A stretch of DNA of 64,000 nucleotides from Henriciella sp. (lineage in GTDB: Bacteria > Pseudomonadota > Alphaproteobacteria > Caulobacterales > Hyphomonadaceae), in the NCBI GenBank assembly GCA_002733705.1, contig NVWP01000032.1, positions 1-64,000 of the forward strand, given 5' to 3'. Of this stretch, positions 26,716-34,690 are shown piece by piece (positions within the stretch are counted from its first letter, which is position 1; each line of letters begins with the position of its first letter). Made by a program: the position numbers and the translations under genes. The notes under the pieces were generated by a model that had not been told where the DNA came from, searched no databases, and saw only the letters and a program-made list of their open reading frames with translations.

Positions 26716-28038
26716 ATGGAAGAGCTTCAGGATCTTGGTATTGTCCAATCCCTCCAAGGGTTCTGGACACAAGTGGAAAGCGTTCTCAGCACCGGCTTTC
26801 TCGGACAGCCGGTCGGGCGGGGCGTGCTGGCGATTGTTATCCTTCTGGTCGCCTTTTTCGCGCGCGGCCTGATCGCGAAATTCATCGTGGCCACCCTTGG
26901 AAGGCTGGCGGGCGAGACCGAGACTGAGTTCGATGACCGCCTGGTTGAGGCGCTGAAGGCCCCCATTTCGCTGCTGCCGGTCGCGGCCGGTATCTATTTC
27001 GCGGCCCAGGCCATGGGCGCTGAGGGCGACGTCGATACATTCTTCATCTCGCTGACCCAGTCGGTCATCATCTTTGCGATCTTCTGGGCGCTCTACCGCG
27101 TCGTGAAACCCCTGCTTCAGCTGGCTGGACGGGTCCAGCAGGTGTTGGGCGACACGTTTATCGGCTGGGTGACGCGTATCCTGCAGGGCGTCATCGTCTT
27201 TGTCGGCGGCGCGGCGATCCTGAATGTCTGGGGCATTCCGGTGATCCCGTTCCTCGCCTCGCTGTCCCTGCTGTCGGTCGCTGTGGCGCTGGGCGCCCAG
27301 GACCTTTTCAAGAACCTCATCGCGGGGATGACGATCATTGCCGAACAGCGCCTTGCCAAGGGCGACTGGGTATTTGTGGACGGCGTGGTCGAAGGCACGG
27401 TGGAAGATGTCGGCTTCCGCTCCACCACGGTGCGCCGGTTCGACAAGGCGCCGGTCTATGTGCCGAATGCCAAGCTTGCCGACAATCCGCTGGTCAATTT
27501 CTCACGCATGACGCATCGCCGGATCTACTGGAAGATCGGGCTGGAATACCGCACCGACAGTGAGACGCTGAACAAGATCCGCGGCGCGATTGCAGACTAT
27601 ATCGAGAAGACGGACGACTTCGCCCCTGCCTCTGACGTGTCGACCTTTGTCCATGTCGATGAGTTCGGCGACTCAGCCGTCAATCTCATGGTCTACTGCT
27701 TCACCAAGACGACGACCTGGGGCGAATGGCTCGCCATCAAGGAGCAGCTGGCCTTCTTTATCAAGAAGACGGTCGAGGAACATGAGGCAGGCTTCGCTTT
27801 CCCCAGCCGCTCGCTCTATTTCGAGAAGCTGCCCGACGGCTTCGCGCCGGAGACATTCAGCCCGCCCGGTGAGGGGGATGAGGACGAGGATGCGAGCGAC
27901 GAGGCCAGCGTGCCGTCAAAGAACCGCAGCCGCAGCGTGAAGGGCTCTGCAAAAGGCCGTGGCAAGTCGACAAAGGGCCCACAACCGAGCGGGCGCGCAG
28001 TTGACGCCGACGGCGGCGATGGCGGGGAAGGCGAGTGA
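26716..28038 (+). CDS. MscS-family mechanosensitive ion channel
   Basis: A 440-residue membrane protein. There are four to five hydrophobic helices in residues 35-190. The pore-lining TM3 region has LASLSLLSVAVALGAQDLFKNLIAGM, and the cytoplasmic beta-domain begins GDWVFVDGVVEGTVEDVGFRSTTVRRFD with YVPNAKLADNPLVNFSRM. An acidic then basic, disordered tail of about 65 residues (GDEDEDASDEAS, then SRSVKGSAKGRGKS) follows and is longer than in E. coli MscS. The channel releases solutes on hypo-osmotic shock. The stop overlaps the GTG start of the Cys-rich gene by four bases, so the two are coupled. Confidence 0.92.
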   Translation: MEELQDLGIVQSLQGFWTQVESVLSTGFLGQPVGRGVLAIVILLVAFFARGLIAKFIVATLGRLAGETETEFDDRLVEALKAPISLLPVAAGIYFAAQAMGAEGDVDTFFISLTQSVIIFAIFWALYRVVKPLLQLAGRVQQVLGDTFIGWVTRILQGVIVFVGGAAILNVWGIPVIPFLASLSLLSVAVALGAQDLFKNLIAGMTIIAEQRLAKGDWVFVDGVVEGTVEDVGFRSTTVRRFDKAPVYVPNAKLADNPLVNFSRMTHRRIYWKIGLEYRTDSETLNKIRGAIADYIEKTDDFAPASDVSTFVHVDEFGDSAVNLMVYCFTKTTTWGEWLAIKEQLAFFIKKTVEEHEAGFAFPSRSLYFEKLPDGFAPETFSPPGEGDEDEDASDEASVPSKNRSRSVKGSAKGRGKSTKGPQPSGRAVDADGGDGGEGE

Positions 28039-28547
28039 GCAAGCCGTCGCTGGACGCCGATTGCAGCCAGTGCGCCGCCCTCTGCTGCGTGCTGCTGCCC
28101 TTCGACAAGTCGGCATCCTTCGGCTTCGACAAGGCCGGCGGTGAGCCCTGCCAAAACCTCAATGCCTGCCATGGCTGCCGCATTCACGACCGGCTGGAGG
28201 AGAAGGGGTTCTCCGGTTGCGTGGCCTTCGATTGCCATGGCGCGGGTCAGCGCGTGGTGCAGGAGGTGTTTGAGGGGGCCGACTGGCGCGAAGACCTCTC
28301 GCTTCTTTCCCGCCTTGGCCCTGCCTTTCACCGCATGCGGCGCATTCATGAGCTTCTGCTCCTGTTGCGCGAAGCCGGTAAGCTCCCGCTGGATGAGGCG
28401 CAGCGGGGAGAGCTTGACCGGCTGACGAGCGCGCTCAACCCGCCGGATGGCTGGAGCGAGACCGCCCTTGCTGACTTCGCGTTGAGCGCAGCCGAGGCGG
28501 ATGTGAGACAGTTTCTTGCCAGCTTGCGCAGCGTGGTCGAGGCCTGA
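28035..28547 (+). CDS. Cysteine-cluster protein coupled to MscS
   Basis: A 170-residue protein starting with GTG, overlapping the mscS stop (GTGA). The first half is cysteine-rich: C-x2-C-x4-CC near residues 10-18, then CQNLNACHGCRIHDRL and the striking GFSGCVAFDCHGAGQRVVQ. The second half is helical (REDLSLLSRLGPAFHRMRRIHELLLLLRE) and has none. I have seen the GCxxxDCxGAGQ motif in uncharacterised proteins, in actinobacteria sometimes next to pentapeptide repeats. The arrangement of eight or more Cys with His suggests metal or Fe-S binding. No function is known to me. GAAGGCGA upstream could serve as ribosome site. Confidence 0.75.
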   Translation: MSKPSLDADCSQCAALCCVLLPFDKSASFGFDKAGGEPCQNLNACHGCRIHDRLEEKGFSGCVAFDCHGAGQRVVQEVFEGADWREDLSLLSRLGPAFHRMRRIHELLLLLREAGKLPLDEAQRGELDRLTSALNPPDGWSETALADFALSAAEADVRQFLASLRSVVEA

Positions 28548-28638
28548 GGCTTTTCAGCCCGGTGCACCCTGTCGCACCTGCGGAACGCGGTCCGGCGCTC
28601 ATGAATTGACTCTGTTGATCATTCGACAGGAGCTTTCC

Positions 28639-30120
28639 ATGCCAGACGCCTATACCAATCTCGACCAGATCTTCCTCGCCGGAAAATGGCGCGAGGGCAC
28701 CGGAAAGACGCTCAAGAACACCAATCCCTATAATGGCGAGACGGTCTTCGAGATGAAGGCCGCGACGGCCAGCGATGTCGATGAGGCTTGCAAGGCAGCC
28801 AAGAAAGCGCAGGCCGACTGGGCCGCGCTCGCCCCGTCTGCCCGCGCGGCCAAGATGTCGGCGATGGCTGACTGTCTGGAAGCGCGCCGCGAGGAAGTGA
28901 TGGGATGGATTACCCGCGAGATCGGCGGCACGCAGGTCAAGGCCGCGCTGGAAGTGCAGCTGGTGCTGGGCGTCCTGCGCGAGGCGGCCGTTCTGCCGTT
29001 CATGGTGGAGGGGCGTATCCTGCCGGAAGACATGCCGGGCAAGGAATCGCGCTCCTACCGCCAGCCCGTCGGTGTCGTCGCTCTTATCAGTCCCTGGAAT
29101 TTCCCGCTTCAGCTGACTGCGCGCACGCTGGCGCCCGCGCTGGCTGTCGGCAATGGCGTCGTGCTGAAGCCTGCGAGCGACTCCATCGTTACGGGCGGGA
29201 CGATCTTTGCCAAGCTGGTGGAGGAGGCCGGTCTGCCGCAAGGCCTCGTGAGTGTCCTGCCGGGCGGTGGCTCCGACATTGGCACAGCCCTCATCGAGCA
29301 CGAAATCCCGCGTCTCGTTTCTTTCACCGGCTCCACGCCAGTCGGGCGGGGTATTGCGGAGACGGTCTCCAAATCCCCGATCCTGAAACAGCTGGAGCTT
29401 GAGCTTGGTGGCAATGGACCCATTGTTGTCCTGGATGACGCCGATATCGATAATGCCGTCGATGCGGCCCTCTGGGGCAAGTTCATGCATGCCGGACAGA
29501 TCTGCATGGCGATCAACCGCATCATCGTCGATGACAGCGTCTTTGACGCCTTTGTCGACAAGTTCGTGGAGCGGGCAAGGGAACTGAAGGTCGGCGATCC
29601 ATCGAAGCCCGACACATTTGTCGGTCCGCTGGTCAATGAAGACCAGGCCGACGGCGTCATGGAGCTTATCCAGAAAGCAAAGGATGAAGGTGCCGACTGC
29701 CGTCTTGGCGGCGACCGGGATGGCCTCGTCATCCCGCCGCACGTCTTCGTCGATGTTGCCGAGGATTCCTGTCTCTGCACCAATGAGATTTTCGGCCCGG
29801 TCGCCCCGATCATCCGGGCGAAGGGTGAAGAAGACGCCCTGCGCCTTGCCAACAAGACCGAGTACGGCCTCTCAAGTGCCGTCTTCACGCGCGACATTGA
29901 GCGCGGCGTTGCCTTCGCCAAAAAGGTTGAGGCCGGCATGACCCATGTGAACGACCAGCCGGTCAACGATTCCCCCTTCAGCCCGTTTGGCGGTGAGAAG
30001 AATTCCGGCATTGGCCGGTTCAATGGCCGCTGGGCGGTCGACGCCTTCACCACCGATCACTGGATCAGCATCCAGCGTGAGTCGCGCCAGTACCCTTTCT
30101 CCCTCGATGATCTCGGCTAG
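28639..30120 (+). CDS. NAD(P)-dependent aldehyde dehydrogenase
   Basis: A 493-residue ALDH-superfamily enzyme oxidising an aldehyde to an acid. Key features: SPWNFPLQLTARTLAPALA with the catalytic Asn, LKPAS (Lys for coenzyme phosphate or ribose), FTGSTPVGR, the general-base Glu255 in LELGGNGP and the nucleophile Cys289 in GQICMAINR. GGEKNSGIGR follows near the end. The pattern resembles benzaldehyde, vanillin or salicylaldehyde dehydrogenases, which would fit the feruloyl-CoA synthetase-like gene at 2 kb, but this is inference. The start ATG 28639 has AGGAG upstream. It lies upstream of a strong bidirectional terminator. Confidence 0.9.
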   Translation: MPDAYTNLDQIFLAGKWREGTGKTLKNTNPYNGETVFEMKAATASDVDEACKAAKKAQADWAALAPSARAAKMSAMADCLEARREEVMGWITREIGGTQVKAALEVQLVLGVLREAAVLPFMVEGRILPEDMPGKESRSYRQPVGVVALISPWNFPLQLTARTLAPALAVGNGVVLKPASDSIVTGGTIFAKLVEEAGLPQGLVSVLPGGGSDIGTALIEHEIPRLVSFTGSTPVGRGIAETVSKSPILKQLELELGGNGPIVVLDDADIDNAVDAALWGKFMHAGQICMAINRIIVDDSVFDAFVDKFVERARELKVGDPSKPDTFVGPLVNEDQADGVMELIQKAKDEGADCRLGGDRDGLVIPPHVFVDVAEDSCLCTNEIFGPVAPIIRAKGEEDALRLANKTEYGLSSAVFTRDIERGVAFAKKVEAGMTHVNDQPVNDSPFSPFGGEKNSGIGRFNGRWAVDAFTTDHWISIQRESRQYPFSLDDLG

Positions 30121-30144
30121 GGCAGGGCAGCGGCAGCCCCAAAA

Positions 30145-30176
30145 GAAAAACCCCGGCGCATAGGCCGGGGTTTTTT
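30145..30176. terminator. Bidirectional terminator between aldehyde dehydrogenase and ctrA
   Basis: CCCCGGC / GCCGGGG stem with a six-base loop, T6 on the plus side and a long A run before it (T5 on the minus strand). It ends both convergent genes. Confidence 0.92.
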
Positions 30177-30200
30177 GACTGTTCGGTCTGAAAGGACGGA

Positions 30201-30920
30201 TCAGGCGGCGATCGCGTCTTCTTTCTTCTTCGGGTCGCGCAGGACATAGCCGCGCCCCCAGACCGTTTCGATATAGTGCTCACCGCCCGGATTGTCGGCC
30301 GTGGCCGTCGCCTTGGCGAGCTTCTTGCGGAGCTTGCAGATGAAGACGTCGATGATCTTCAGTTCCGGCTCGTCCATGCCGCCATAAAGGTGGTTGAGGA
30401 ACATTTCCTTGGTGAGCGTCACGCCCTTGCGAAGCGAGAGCAGCTCGAACATCTGGTATTCCTTGCCGGTCAGGTGCACGCGGTCGCCTTCGACCTCAAC
30501 CGTCTTGGAGTCGAGATTGACGACGATCTCGCCGGTGCGGATGACGCTTTCGGCGTGGCCCTTGGAGCGGCGCACGATCGCGGTGATACGGGCGATCAGC
30601 TCATCCCTGTTGAACGGCTTGGTCAGATAGTCGTCGGCGCCATAGCCGAGTGTCTTGACCTTGGCTTCGATGTCGGGATTGCCCGACAGGATCAGGACCG
30701 GCGTATTGATACGGGCCATGCGAAGCTGTTTCAGGACGTCATAGCCAGAGATGTCCGGCAGATCGAGGTCGAGAACGATGATGTCGTATTCATACACCTT
30801 GCCGAGGTCTACGCCCTCTTCACCGAGGTCGGTGGTGTAGATGTTGAACCCGGCAGCTTTCAGCATCAGCTCTATGCTGCGGGCGACGGAACTGTCGTCT
30901 TCAATTAGAAGAACTCTCAT
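30201..30920 (-). CDS. ctrA: Cell-cycle response regulator CtrA
   Basis: A 239-residue OmpR-type response regulator, essentially identical in layout to Caulobacter CtrA. The receiver domain (1-120) begins [20 protein letters not shown] and has the phospho-acceptor Asp in [18 protein letters not shown] and [13 protein letters not shown]. The DNA-binding winged helix (about 125-230) carries [32 protein letters not shown] and [10 protein letters not shown]. The C-terminus ends DAIAA; a terminal Ala-Ala is the ClpXP-recognised degron of CtrA. GGGAGAG precedes the ATG. CtrA activates flagellar and division genes and blocks replication initiation. Confidence 0.98.
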   Translation of the reverse strand: MRVLLIEDDSSVARSIELMLKAAGFNIYTTDLGEEGVDLGKVYEYDIIVLDLDLPDISGYDVLKQLRMARINTPVLILSGNPDIEAKVKTLGYGADDYLTKPFNRDELIARITAIVRRSKGHAESVIRTGEIVVNLDSKTVEVEGDRVHLTGKEYQMFELLSLRKGVTLTKEMFLNHLYGGMDEPELKIIDVFICKLRKKLAKATATADNPGGEHYIETVWGRGYVLRDPKKKEDAIAA

Positions 30921-30932
30921 GTGTCTCTCCCG

Positions 30933-31006
30933 AATCAGTCTAGCGACACCGTAGCCGCCCCGTTAACCAATGTGAATCTATGGGCCGATAATTACCAAGT
31001 GTTTAA
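30933..31006. promoter_or_regulatory. ctrA control region: two GANTC sites and a near-consensus CtrA box
   Basis: GAATC (GANTC, the CcrM methylation target) is at 30933-30937 and 30974-30978. TTAC-N7-TTAA at 30992-31006 differs by one base from the CtrA consensus TTAA-N7-TTAA. In Caulobacter a GANTC in ctrA P1 and CtrA autoregulation gate the gene to the right cell-cycle time; the same layout is plausible here. Confidence 0.55.
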
Positions 31007-31042
31007 CGTGGATAACAAAAGCGGCCGTTCTGTTCATACCTC

Positions 31043-31894
31043 TTAATAGTGAACCCGCCGGCCCGCTGAGCGGCCGATGAAACTCTGCGCGATGGCGATG
31101 GCATCCTGCACCGGCTGCGCGGTCGGATCTGTCGAGATCAGCGTGCGCTGGCAGCGCACCGCCTCGCGGACCTTTTCGTCGCGATGGACGATCCCGGCGA
31201 GCGGCGGACGGTAGCCCTGGAATTTCTTGCAGGCCATGGCGATGGCTTCATAGGTCTGCTGACCCGTGGCGCGGTTCGGCGCCTGATTGATCGCCACATG
31301 CTGCTCGACATCGGGGGCATAGCCGCGAAGGACTTTCATGAAGGCATAGCCATCGGTCATCGAGGACGGATCGTCGGTGATGACGATGAGGGCCTTGTCG
31401 GCGGCGCGGGCAAGACGCATGCAATTGGCTTCGATACCGGCGCCAAGGTCGAGGATGACCTTGTCATATTGCAGCGACAGCGTGGTGAGACCGGCCGAGA
31501 GGCGGGACACCTCTTCGGTCGACAGCTCTGCCAGGGCGCCAGAGCCGGAACGGCCGGGCAGCACATCGAAGCCGCCACTGGTGGCACCGCCATCGACCGG
31601 GGTTACGGCGTCCTCAAGCTCGACCCAGCCGGCGATCACCGCGGCGATGTCGGTCGCCGGCTCGATGCCGAGCTGGACGTCTACGTTTGCGAGACCAAGG
31701 TCACCATCGACAAGCAGGGTTTTCTGCCCCTGCTGGGCGAAGGCACTGGCGAGGGTTATGGACATGAAGGTCTTGCCGACCCCGCCCTTGCCAGACGCCA
31801 CCGCGATGATGTCGCCAGGTTCAACCCGCCTGTGATGGGACTTGCCTTGCGGCGACTTCGGTCTGTCCATCGATTTTGGAAGCATGAAGCTCAT
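31043..31894 (-). CDS. flhG: MinD/ParA-type ATPase, FlhG-like
   Basis: A 283-residue SIMIBI ATPase. The deviant Walker A KGGVGKT is near residue 33 with flanking IIAVASGKGGVGKTFMSITLASAFAQ. LLVDGDLGLANVDVQLG is the FlhG-type Walker A' region, KVILDLGAGIEANC the Walker B, and INQAPN the base-recognition loop. FlhG (FleN/YlxH) limits flagellar number by acting on FlhF GTPase. It directly follows flhF (one base between stop and start), supporting this call over ParA. A membrane-targeting C-terminal helix is not obvious. The gene symbol rests on the flhF neighbour. Confidence 0.82.
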   Translation of the reverse strand: MSFMLPKSMDRPKSPQGKSHHRRVEPGDIIAVASGKGGVGKTFMSITLASAFAQQGQKTLLVDGDLGLANVDVQLGIEPATDIAAVIAGWVELEDAVTPVDGGATSGGFDVLPGRSGSGALAELSTEEVSRLSAGLTTLSLQYDKVILDLGAGIEANCMRLARAADKALIVITDDPSSMTDGYAFMKVLRGYAPDVEQHVAINQAPNRATGQQTYEAIAMACKKFQGYRPPLAGIVHRDEKVREAVRCQRTLISTDPTAQPVQDAIAIAQSFIGRSAGRRVHY

Positions 31895-31895
31895 C

Positions 31896-32903
31896 TCATG
31901 CAGCTCCTCTTAGTGCGAAATCTACTGAAGCTTCTTCCAGCAGTATTTTTGATAGCCGGGCCGGTGTGGCAGGCACGAGCCCGCCGCCGATAAACGGTGT
32001 GACGCCCAGATGGGCGAAGGATATGCCCGCGCTGGCAAGCGCGGCGACAACACCGCCGCGCCGGCGCGTAACATCCAGCTTGGATATGATGGCGCGCTTT
32101 ACACCGGCATCGGCAAAAGCGCGTGCGGCATCGGCGAGGTCTTCCGGGTGGCCTTCTGCCGAGATGACCAGAACCGGTTCTGCATCAATGACCGCAATGA
32201 GGTCCTTGAGGCTCGCCATGTCCTCCTGGTCGAAAGGAACGATGGCGGGAAGGTCGATCACGCAGCGCTCGCCATCTTCGCGGGCGGTGCGCAGCATGTT
32301 GAACAGGTCATCGGGGGTGCGTGCCACGCGGATCTGGTCCTGTTCCAGTTCCAGATAGGCGGCAAGCTGTGCGCCGCCGGCTGTGGCGTCGAGATCGGCC
32401 GCGACCGGCAGGATGCGCGTGTCGGCGACGGCGGCGCGGCGCGTCAGCTTTGCGGCGGTGGCGGTGCGTCCATGTCCAGGCGGGCCGACCAGCAGGATGT
32501 CCCGGCGCGGGCGCGCGGCGATGGGGTCGCAGCTAATCATCGCATCGAGGCCAGCGGCCATGATATCGGTCGGGTCTGAGCTCTTCGCGCAGACCGGAAT
32601 ACCGGCATCGGCGACACGTTCGGCAAAGCGCAGCGGCGCGCCATGCCAGGTCAGGGCGTCGCGCACGCGGTTGCGCAGCGGGTTTTCCTGCGGGCGCGGG
32701 GCGCCATTGGTCCGGTTGAGGCGCGTGACAAAGCGCGGCTCGCTCGGCACCATGCCGCCGCCAAGCTTGTCGGTCGCAGCACGGACTTCAACGCCGCCAG
32801 GAACTTCGCGCTCCGACAGGATAATCGCATCCTCGCCCATTTCGGCAAAGATCATGGCCTTTGCCGCTTCCAGACTCTCGGCTGCGAACATTTTCATGCG
32901 CAT
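31896..32903 (-). CDS. flhF: FlhF-like SRP-type GTPase with degenerate active site
   Basis: A 335-residue protein. MRMKMFAAESLEAAKAMIFAEMGEDAIILSER is the typical FlhF N-terminus, followed by a helical N domain and the G domain. The G1 loop reads GPPGHGRTAT in place of GxxGxGKTTT, so the Walker lysine is Arg. G3, normally DTAGR, reads DLPAI. G4 is SKLD in place of TKLD. The G2 region DTYRIGA is also lost (DLDATAG). FlhF marks the pole for flagellar assembly and FlhG stimulates its GTPase. Loss of G1 and G3 signatures suggests weak or no GTP hydrolysis. The start ATG 32903 has GGAG within a hairpin. Confidence 0.8.
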   Translation of the reverse strand: MRMKMFAAESLEAAKAMIFAEMGEDAIILSEREVPGGVEVRAATDKLGGGMVPSEPRFVTRLNRTNGAPRPQENPLRNRVRDALTWHGAPLRFAERVADAGIPVCAKSSDPTDIMAAGLDAMISCDPIAARPRRDILLVGPPGHGRTATAAKLTRRAAVADTRILPVAADLDATAGGAQLAAYLELEQDQIRVARTPDDLFNMLRTAREDGERCVIDLPAIVPFDQEDMASLKDLIAVIDAEPVLVISAEGHPEDLADAARAFADAGVKRAIISKLDVTRRRGGVVAALASAGISFAHLGVTPFIGGGLVPATPARLSKILLEEASVDFALRGAA

Positions 32904-32912
32904 GAGCAAATC

Positions 32913-32927
32913 ACTCCATTCTGGAGT
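32913..32927 (-). promoter_or_regulatory. Palindrome masking the flhF ribosome-binding site
   Basis: ACTCCA-TTC-TGGAGT is a perfect six-base inverted repeat. On the mRNA the GGAG that serves flhF lies in one arm, so the hairpin could hide it. The overlapping GAGTC at 32924-32928 is also a GANTC site. Confidence 0.45.
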
Positions 32928-33047
32928 CCAGTTGTCGGCGACAAAGGTTAACGAATTCTGTCGAATTGTTAGGGAAGGATGGGTTATCCCCAGCGTTTTG
33001 AGGGCGCCGGAAATTCGAACAAGCAACGAACACAGCCCGGTTTGACG

Positions 33048-33308
33048 CTAGGCAGCTCGCTTTTCATCAATGATTTCAGAGAGTTTAACCCCGAGCTGTC
33101 CGTTCGACACGATCAGCCGTCCCCGCGCCATGAGCCTGTCAGATACATAGATGTCCACAGGTTCGGTGGTTGATTTTTCCAGCGCGACGATTTCGCCGCC
33201 CGACATGTTCATCAATTGCTCGATGGGGATTCGGGCTTCGCCGAGCACGACATCCACGCGCACAGGGACGTCAAGCAGACCCGACTCCGGTGTGCGGCCG
33301 TTTGGCAT
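33048..33308 (-). CDS. fliN: Flagellar motor switch protein FliN
   Basis: An 86-residue SpoA-domain protein of the C-ring. LLDVPVRVDVVLGEARIPIEQLMNMSGGEIVALE and VDIYVSDRLMARGRLIVSNGQLGVKLSEII are the FliN core, the usual length for the short form. It docks on FliM/FliG and binds FliH. GGAGGAG precedes the ATG at 33308. The frame reaches back to 33377, but that part is not conserved. Gene order fliG-(fliH-like)-fliN matches the Caulobacter fliF operon. Confidence 0.95.
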   Translation of the reverse strand: MPNGRTPESGLLDVPVRVDVVLGEARIPIEQLMNMSGGEIVALEKSTTEPVDIYVSDRLMARGRLIVSNGQLGVKLSEIIDEKRAA

Positions 33309-33398
33309 GGTGCTCCTCCGATTCGTCGAATCAGGTTTGGGTGAAATGGTTTCGCAGACGTTACCGCGGGGCGTCACGCGTCATTTGCGCGACCAGAA

Positions 33399-33761
33399 TC
33401 ACCCTTGGAAGAGATTGCCCTGGCCGTCAATCAGTTCTGCCGCGATCTTCCGCACACGGGCTTTTGCGTCTTCGCGCATCGCTTCGGAAATCGGTGCCTT
33501 TTCAAGGGCGTTGGCCAGTTCGACGATTTGCAGCAATGCCACGCGAAGCGCGTCTGAAGAACGCTCCATGGACTCGTTGCGGGCCTTCGCCTCGCGGTCG
33601 CGCACCATACGCAGCGTGCTCTGGCGCGTATCGTCGAGGAGGGCGGCAAGCTCCTGAATGCTGAGGCTGATCTTCTCCGGTCCGGCGGGCGCAGGGGCCG
33701 GAGCGGCAAAATCGCTCCGGAATTCGAACGGTGTAACAGAGGTGACCCGGGTCTCGCTCAT
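33399..33761 (-). CDS. Putative FliH/FlbE-like flagellar protein
   Basis: A 120-residue protein. A Pro/Ala-rich N-terminus (to about 28) is followed by a helix-rich region, ISLSIQELAALLDDTRQSTLRMVRDREAKARNESMERSSDALRVALLQIVELANALEKA. This resembles a coiled coil without a recognised domain. The call rests on position: in Caulobacter the slot between fliG and fliN is flbE, the FliH-type regulator of the export ATPase FliI. At 120 residues it is much shorter than FliH (about 220-235), and the C-terminal FliI-binding domain is not evident. It overlaps the fliG stop by four bases. Confidence 0.5.
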   Translation of the reverse strand: MSETRVTSVTPFEFRSDFAAPAPAPAGPEKISLSIQELAALLDDTRQSTLRMVRDREAKARNESMERSSDALRVALLQIVELANALEKAPISEAMREDAKARVRKIAAELIDGQGNLFQG

Positions 33762-34690
33762 TCGATCAGCTCGTCCTCAATGTCGTCATGCGTGAGGATT
33801 TCGCCCTTGCGCGCAAGGTGGCGGGCAATGTCGGTAATCTCTGCGCGCGCCGCCTCGACCCGGGAGCGGCGAACCGGCCCCATCGCCTCGATCTCTGAGA
33901 CAAGCAGCTCACCGGCGCGGCGGGTAACATTGCGCAGAAAGATATCAAGAACAGGCTTGCTTGCGCCTTTCAGCGCTGTGGCGAGTGTCGCCCGGTCCGT
34001 CTGTGACAGGATGGTCTGCATTGCCGCCGCATCCATCGAGGCAAGATCGTCAAAGGTGAACATGAGCGCGCGAATACGCTCGCCCGCGCCGGGGTCGCTT
34101 TCCTCAAGAAACGACAGCATGGGCTTTTCAAGACCTGCGCCGAGCCGGTCGAATATACTCGCAATCTTTCGCGGGCCCTCGCTGGCGGGGCCTGAGAGGC
34201 CCGCATCGATCTGCCGGCCCAGCGCATTCTCGATCAGGGCGAGGCTCTCGCTGTCCGGCCGGCCGGCATGAAGCAGGCGGCGCAGGGCGGAGACGGCAAT
34301 ATCGCGCGGCAAGGCGCGCACGGTCAGGGCGGCATGTGCCGCATTCATGCGCGACAGGATGAGCGCAATGGTCTGTGGATGCTCGGGCGCAATCGAAGCG
34401 GCAATGGCGTCCGGCTCGCAATCGCTCAGCCGTTGCCAGACGCTCTGCTCTTCGGGCGGCGCATAAGGCTCAGGCCTTTCCAGCTCACTGATGAAAAGCG
34501 CGGCATCCTCGTCCGTCGGCTGGAGTTCTCCGGCCGTCATGGCGCGGCGCAGATGGGCTGTTTCTCCCGCTGAAAGCTCATTCCAGACGCCGGCAGCGGC
34601 GGGGCCGAGCAGGCGCATGAGGCGCGCGGCGCGGGCAACACCGGTTTGCGGGGAGGGGCTCTCGTCCATCTGAAGGGCGGGCAGGCTCAT
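33758..34690 (-). CDS. fliG: Flagellar motor switch protein FliG
   Basis: A 310-residue FliG, slightly short (usually 330-350). The N-terminal domain has RAARLMRLLGPAAAGVWNELS, which contacts the FliF tail. The middle domain carries the EHPQTIALIL motif. The C-terminal domain has MFTFDDLASMD, then ALKGASKP, FLRN and GPVR, so the torque-helix residues equivalent to E. coli Lys264, Arg281 and Arg297 are kept; acidic residues follow in GELLVSEIE. The switch is therefore probably functional. It overlaps fliF upstream and the FliH-like gene downstream by four bases each. Confidence 0.92.
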   Translation of the reverse strand: MSLPALQMDESPSPQTGVARAARLMRLLGPAAAGVWNELSAGETAHLRRAMTAGELQPTDEDAALFISELERPEPYAPPEEQSVWQRLSDCEPDAIAASIAPEHPQTIALILSRMNAAHAALTVRALPRDIAVSALRRLLHAGRPDSESLALIENALGRQIDAGLSGPASEGPRKIASIFDRLGAGLEKPMLSFLEESDPGAGERIRALMFTFDDLASMDAAAMQTILSQTDRATLATALKGASKPVLDIFLRNVTRRAGELLVSEIEAMGPVRRSRVEAARAEITDIARHLARKGEILTHDDIEDELIE

